Position numbers and translations under genes: made by a program | Assembly (NCBI GenBank): GCA_021463865.1 | Contig: JAJTXY010000016.1 | Span: forward strand, 26,796 to 90,795 | Source: Anaerolineae bacterium | GTDB lineage: Bacteria; Chloroflexota; Anaerolineae; Aggregatilineales; J027 | Length of the DNA: 64,000 nt | Direction of reading: 5' to 3' | In this document: one piece after another, positions 60,300-64,000 of the stretch | Position numbering within the stretch: position 1 is the first letter of the stretch | Layout: every line of letters begins with the position of its first letter | The notes under the pieces: model-generated | Told to the model about the DNA's origin: nothing | Database searches by the model: none | What the model saw: the letters and a program-made list of their open reading frames with translations, nothing else

Positions 60300-62232
60300 A
60301 ATTACCCGCTTCGTTTGGATCATTGCTGCTGCCTGCCTCATCTGGGCATTGCTTTTGGTGCTGGATGTTGTGCCCCAATTGCGCGGTGATTATGGCTGGC
60401 GCTGGCCTTTTGCTAAACCCGACTTCGTTCGACTTGTCCCACTGATTATTAGCCTTATCGTCCACATTGTGATTGGCTGGAAATTGCAGGGATGGGTAAC
60501 AGCTCGATGGTTAATTTTGTGGTCAATGGTAGGCGGGGTGGTACTGACCATTACATCGGTGTATGTGACGACTGATCGTATCCGCTATGAACTTTATACC
60601 CGCACCATTAGCGGCTTAAGCACAGGTTGGCATTATGCCGCCGCCGATATAGATGATCGGGGGGGGGCACAAGAAGTGCTGGAAGAATGGCCCGATTTTA
60701 TGGCGAGTTATAAATATTTTTCCAGCCATATGACCACCTCGCCACCGGGGATGCCGCTGACCTACTATGGTGCAAATCAGGTATTGACCCAAGCGCCTTT
60801 TTTGACCGATCAATTAGGCCCACCGCTACGGGCTGACCAATGCCACAACTATCGGATGATTAGCTATAGTGATGCCGAATTATCCAGCGCATGGTTGGGT
60901 ATGTTGACGCCGCTATGGGGAAGCCTAATCGCCCTCCCGCTGTATCGGTTGGGGCGGCGACTATATTCTGAGGAGGCGGCACGTTGGAGTGTGCTGTGGT
61001 GGCCGCTGATTCCGGCGTTTTTGATGTTTACCCCGACCCCCAATACCTTGTATCCCTGCCTGACTCTTATTGTCCTTGCGCTTTTAGTCAAGGGAATTTT
61101 GGATCAGCAGGTCGGTTGGATTTTTGCGGCGGGTCTAGGCGTGGCAATTCTATCCTTTGTCCATTTCACACTGCTGCCGATTGTTTTTTTTGCAGGATTA
61201 TTTACCCTCAGCGATTATTTCCGGCGTCAAAAATCAGACCAACTGCATTGGCATTGGCCTTTTGTTATGGGGGCATGGTTTGGCGCGGGATTATTGTTGT
61301 TTTGGGGCGGGTTTTATCTGCTGTCGGGGGTCACACTCTGGGACATCATGGATCAGGCCTTGAATGCCCATCTGACACTAGATCGGCCCTATTTCCCTTG
61401 GCTGTTTTTACATCTCAACGACTTTTTTATGTTTACGGGTTGGCCCTTAACATTACTGGCTGGTCTGGGTATTTGGCAGATCGTTCGGGCATGGCGACAC
61501 GAAAGGTTTCTGACCCCCGGGGCGGTGTTTGCAGTTAGTACGCTAGTGACACTACTGGTGATTGATATATCCGGCACGCAGCGTGGCGAATCAGGCCGCA
61601 TCTGGCTGTTTTTGTCGCCTATATTGGTACTCATCGCAAGCAGTGTTCTCAGCCAGACGGATTCGCGCAACGGTAAATTAATCACAGTGGTGCAGGCGGT
61701 CATGGTTGTCGTCATGGTTGGCTATTTGCGAGTCATTGGATCGGGGTTTTCCGACCCACCCAAGCACGCCCCTCAATTAGCCGAAATTTCGCCGACTCCA
61801 ACGATTAGCAACGGTGCGGAATTCGCTGGAACCCTTATGCTCACCAGTTTTTCAGGGCATCTTGAAATACTGCCCGATGAGGAGGGGGTCAGCCAACCAA
61901 CCTTAGTTATTTGGTTAAATTGGCGCTCCAAAGGCCAGTTAGATGTGCCCTACTATTTGTCGTTTATTCCAGTCTCCCCGCAAGGCCAACCCCAAGCTGC
62001 CACTGTCTTGCAACCCTTTGATGAACAGTACCCCATTACCTGCTGGTTGCCGGAAAGTGGCAACATTCGTGACCGATTGCTGGTACCACTCCACAGCGAT
62101 TCGTTGGAGGGAGAGTGGTGGGTGAGCCTTTCGATTATGGATCGCAATGGCAAGGCGTTGGCGGTTGTTATGCCTGACGGTACACACGATCAACAAGTAG
62201 GGTTGGGGCCATTTTCCTCTCTTGCACCGTAA
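60292..62232 (+). CDS. GT-C type integral membrane glycosyltransferase-like protein
   Basis: From the GTG at 60292 the protein has 646 residues, overlapping the epimerase stop by 8 bp. An upstream ATG at 60232 would add 20 hydrophilic residues inside the epimerase gene. It has about 11 membrane helices, with a large outside loop (about 95-190) containing SSHMTTSPPGMPLTYYGANQ. A soluble beta-rich C-terminal domain (about 510-646) includes LDVPYYLSFIPVSPQG. The layout resembles GT39/GT-C transferases that use polyprenyl-phosphate sugars, although I cannot point to a definite catalytic Asp pair. It converges on the next gene with a 1-bp gap. Confidence 0.72.
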   Translation: MSKITRFVWIIAAACLIWALLLVLDVVPQLRGDYGWRWPFAKPDFVRLVPLIISLIVHIVIGWKLQGWVTARWLILWSMVGGVVLTITSVYVTTDRIRYELYTRTISGLSTGWHYAAADIDDRGGAQEVLEEWPDFMASYKYFSSHMTTSPPGMPLTYYGANQVLTQAPFLTDQLGPPLRADQCHNYRMISYSDAELSSAWLGMLTPLWGSLIALPLYRLGRRLYSEEAARWSVLWWPLIPAFLMFTPTPNTLYPCLTLIVLALLVKGILDQQVGWIFAAGLGVAILSFVHFTLLPIVFFAGLFTLSDYFRRQKSDQLHWHWPFVMGAWFGAGLLLFWGGFYLLSGVTLWDIMDQALNAHLTLDRPYFPWLFLHLNDFFMFTGWPLTLLAGLGIWQIVRAWRHERFLTPGAVFAVSTLVTLLVIDISGTQRGESGRIWLFLSPILVLIASSVLSQTDSRNGKLITVVQAVMVVVMVGYLRVIGSGFSDPPKHAPQLAEISPTPTISNGAEFAGTLMLTSFSGHLEILPDEEGVSQPTLVIWLNWRSKGQLDVPYYLSFIPVSPQGQPQAATVLQPFDEQYPITCWLPESGNIRDRLLVPLHSDSLEGEWWVSLSIMDRNGKALAVVMPDGTHDQQVGLGPFSSLAP

Positions 62233-62233
62233 A

Positions 62234-63754
62234 TCATGGGCCGGGTTTTGCCCAAGACTCTGGCCCAATGTGCGCTTTGGAGGCTGCCTCCTCAAATGCT
62301 TCGCGGTAGGGATGATCCAAATAGAACTGAATCATGCGCTGAGGAGTATCAGCAAATTTGCCTTGATCTGACCACGTATAGACGTAAAAAGCGCGAATAT
62401 AGAGAAAGGCCAACGGTATCAGTACCAGCACGATTGCACGCGAGGCGATCCATCGAAAATAGGTTGGTTTGAATTGGGGTAAGCCGCGTAAATTTCCCAA
62501 CAGCGCACAGACTAAAACCACATAGATCGGGTAGAGTTCGCTCATCCGGCGCATTCCAAAAGAGTCACCTGCGTACCAGTCCAACGTCGCCCCATTAATC
62601 AGAATTTGCAGCCCGATAGCCACCCCACAATAATAGGCCCATGCTCGGTTGATACGCCACAAAAAGTACAATCCAAATAGGCTCAAAACGATGATAGGCG
62701 AGTGCAGAATGGTCATTTTTAGCACATCCCACATATGAACCGGGGGGCGCAAAAAACTCTGCTGTTCAACTGCGTCGTAGGGGACGGTGAAGGGCTGGTG
62801 GAAGAGGTAATTCCAGAATATAGGCAAGGGCAGGAGGGTAATCGCCGTCACGATTCCAGCCAGAATTGCGCCTTTCCATTGACGGTGCCACGCTAACAAC
62901 CCCCATGCAGGCAGGGCAATCAACAATAATTGCCAGCGGGACAGCACCATCAACCCCGCACTGATACCCAGTCCAATCCACCAATAATTTCGGATGTGAA
63001 CTGGTTGTTCGTTTGGGATAACACCACCTGTCCCCCGACTTAAACAGTATATAAAACAGGCACACGTAAATGCGCCGGGATTGTGCGAATTGAGGGGCAT
63101 CGTTGTACTGTAGTAGATGAGTGGTGTCCCGATGAGGAAGGCAAAGGCAGTGAGAGCAGCGGTGGCATTGTCGGTAAGCTGTCGCCCCACTCGCCATGCG
63201 ATAAAAACAGATGCCAGCGCCATGACATTTGCCCCGATCATCAGCCATAAGCTGTGCGATTGAGGTATGCCTTGTATTTGGCGGAAATAATCGGGATTTT
63301 GATTCCACCAACCTTGATGATAGAAAATGTCACCCAATTTATAAAAAGGGACTTGCAAAAAGGCCACACCAAAGGGAAAAACCGTTACGTATCTTTCGGT
63401 ATTTTCATGCCATACAATTTGGTAGCTGTTGGATGATTGGAATTTCTCGGCTTGATTGGCAAGATCAATATCCCCGTCAAGCGTGATACTGTCTACCCAT
63501 GCTAAATACGCGACGCCATCACCGCGAATCAGGGGGCGATCATAGGCAATTAGACAGTAAAAGCAGGCGACTGACAGCACCGTGCCAATGAATAGTCCAC
63601 TTTTTAATATCCGCGCCAGTGTGCTGCGGAGAAATAAGGCAGGCCACCAGAGGTGCGATGTGGCAGGATAAGGCGCGGCTGTGGGTAAGAATGCGGAAGG
63701 CAAAAACGGCGCTGTAGGGGGAGATTTTGAGAATTCCCCTTGCGAACCTGTCAT
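62234..63754 (-). CDS. GT-C type integral membrane protein (glycosyltransferase-like)
   Basis: The 506-residue protein has a Pro-rich cytoplasmic N-terminus (about 50 residues) and about ten membrane helices. Its first outside loop contains RGDGVAYLAWVDSITLDGDIDLANQ, an acidic loop where GT-C enzymes place catalytic residues. A segment near 405 (TLDWYAGDSFGMRRMSELYP) is seen in several bacterial membrane mannosyltransferase-like proteins. The start is well supported: GGGAGG seven bases before the ATG at 63754. A striking repeat array lies 53-90 bp upstream. The role is probably surface glycan assembly; the sugar is unknown. Confidence 0.75.
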   Translation of the reverse strand: MTGSQGEFSKSPPTAPFLPSAFLPTAAPYPATSHLWWPALFLRSTLARILKSGLFIGTVLSVACFYCLIAYDRPLIRGDGVAYLAWVDSITLDGDIDLANQAEKFQSSNSYQIVWHENTERYVTVFPFGVAFLQVPFYKLGDIFYHQGWWNQNPDYFRQIQGIPQSHSLWLMIGANVMALASVFIAWRVGRQLTDNATAALTAFAFLIGTPLIYYSTTMPLNSHNPGAFTCACFIYCLSRGTGGVIPNEQPVHIRNYWWIGLGISAGLMVLSRWQLLLIALPAWGLLAWHRQWKGAILAGIVTAITLLPLPIFWNYLFHQPFTVPYDAVEQQSFLRPPVHMWDVLKMTILHSPIIVLSLFGLYFLWRINRAWAYYCGVAIGLQILINGATLDWYAGDSFGMRRMSELYPIYVVLVCALLGNLRGLPQFKPTYFRWIASRAIVLVLIPLAFLYIRAFYVYTWSDQGKFADTPQRMIQFYLDHPYREAFEEAASKAHIGPESWAKPGP

Positions 63755-63806
63755 GTATTTTCCTCCCTAGTCAGAATCCGATTCATGACTAGGATAGACA
63801 CATGAG

Positions 63807-63844
63807 GTTACACTGCCGTTACAAACGGGTTACAAATTTGTAAC
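63807..63844. promoter_or_regulatory. Three GTTACA direct repeats at 11-bp spacing plus inverted half-site
   Basis: GTTACA occurs at 63807-63812, 63818-63823 and 63829-63834, exactly one helical turn apart. The last copy runs into a perfect 16-bp palindrome GTTACAAATTTGTAAC (63829-63844). This layout is typical of sites bound by tandem dimers of OmpR/PhoB-family response regulators. It lies 53-90 bp upstream of the minus-strand membrane protein gene and about 120 bp beyond the 5S rRNA end. Confidence 0.65.
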
Positions 63845-63961
63845 ATGATGAATATGTAAGGGAAGCGCCTAGTGGGAGTAGGGTTAAAAGGTGTTAGGAA
63901 AGCAAAGACGGGTTGAGGGAAGAGGGAGGAGGAAGGGACAAGTAAGGAGATGGGTGTGAGT
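63845..63961. other. Spacer downstream of 5S rRNA, purine-rich on the plus strand
   Basis: No ORF or clear terminator hairpin is seen. From about 63890 to 63957 the plus strand is almost entirely purine with scattered T (for example GAGGGAAGAGGGAGGAGGAA), so the rRNA read-through transcript would be pyrimidine-rich. Confidence 0.4.
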
Positions 63962-64000
63962 TGGCAGTGACCTACTCTCCCAGAGGACGACTCCCCCAGT
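63962..64000 (-). rRNA. rrf: 5S ribosomal RNA, 3' end only (partial)
   Basis: The reverse complement ends GGGAGAGTAGGTCACTGCCA, the conserved 3' portion of bacterial 5S rRNA, preceded by a helix-forming GGGGGAG...CTCT stretch. The 5' two thirds lie beyond the right edge. It indicates that an rRNA operon (or a stand-alone 5S gene) is transcribed leftwards into this window. Confidence 0.9.

Overview
The window looks like ordinary chromosome from a free-living bacterium, most likely a Chloroflexota (Anaerolineae-like) member. This is inferred from the mixture of gene families (bacterial mevalonate kinase, many GT-C/YfhO membrane proteins, Thr/Glu-rich lipoproteins, carbohydrate ABC operon, DUF2085) and a base composition near 50-55% GC. 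It is not proven by a marker gene. The only rRNA is the last ~38 nt of a 5S gene entering from the right edge on the minus strand. I see no phage, insertion sequence, CRISPR array or tRNA.

Layout. 1-1610: the 3' part of a GT-C type membrane protein. 1638-11541 (minus): an amino-sugar/peptidoglycan-fragment uptake and breakdown operon (solute-binding protein, two permeases, GH3 hexosaminidase, secreted GH18, a degenerate ROK repressor, a LacI-type sensor lacking its DNA-binding domain, a SIS isomerase/deaminase), with a clear promoter and a repeat-rich candidate operator. 11815-13341: two LolD/MacB-type ATPases. 13487-16249: a regulatory block (receiver-histidine kinase, NarL response regulator, RsbW-like kinase, STAS antagonist). 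16241-25520: P1 peptidase, S1-domain protein, lipoprotein, DUF84 NTPase, RqcH, pentapeptide and DUF2007 proteins, and a two-component pair whose kinase has lost its phospho-acceptor histidine. 25601-26050: ndk.

26235-33674 (minus) is the most unusual part: two adjacent giant acidic TPR proteins carrying about fifty short acidic-tryptophan motifs, with their own promoter and terminator. 33866-41536: AmmeMemoRadiSam radical SAM enzyme, GT2 mannosyltransferase, polysaccharide deacetylase-SH3 protein, and a YfhO-Wzx fusion. 41577-48675: mevalonate kinase with a Crp regulator, a CcdA-TlpA fusion plus second TlpA, an AT-rich HhH-GPD-like gene, DUF2085 and DUF4919 proteins. 48846-49880: orphan iron-type binding protein.

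50077-53482 resembles a light-response operon (SRPBCC, CrtI-like oxidoreductase interrupted by one in-frame TAA, photolyase). 53563-58403: FtsX-type permease and a ClC channel. 58587-63754: metallophosphoesterase, sugar-nucleotide epimerase and two GT-C membrane proteins. Upstream of the last gene lies an array of three GTTACA repeats at exact 11-bp spacing. The recurring theme is envelope glycan chemistry (surface polysaccharide assembly, peptidoglycan fragment salvage) together with dense two-component and partner-switch signalling.
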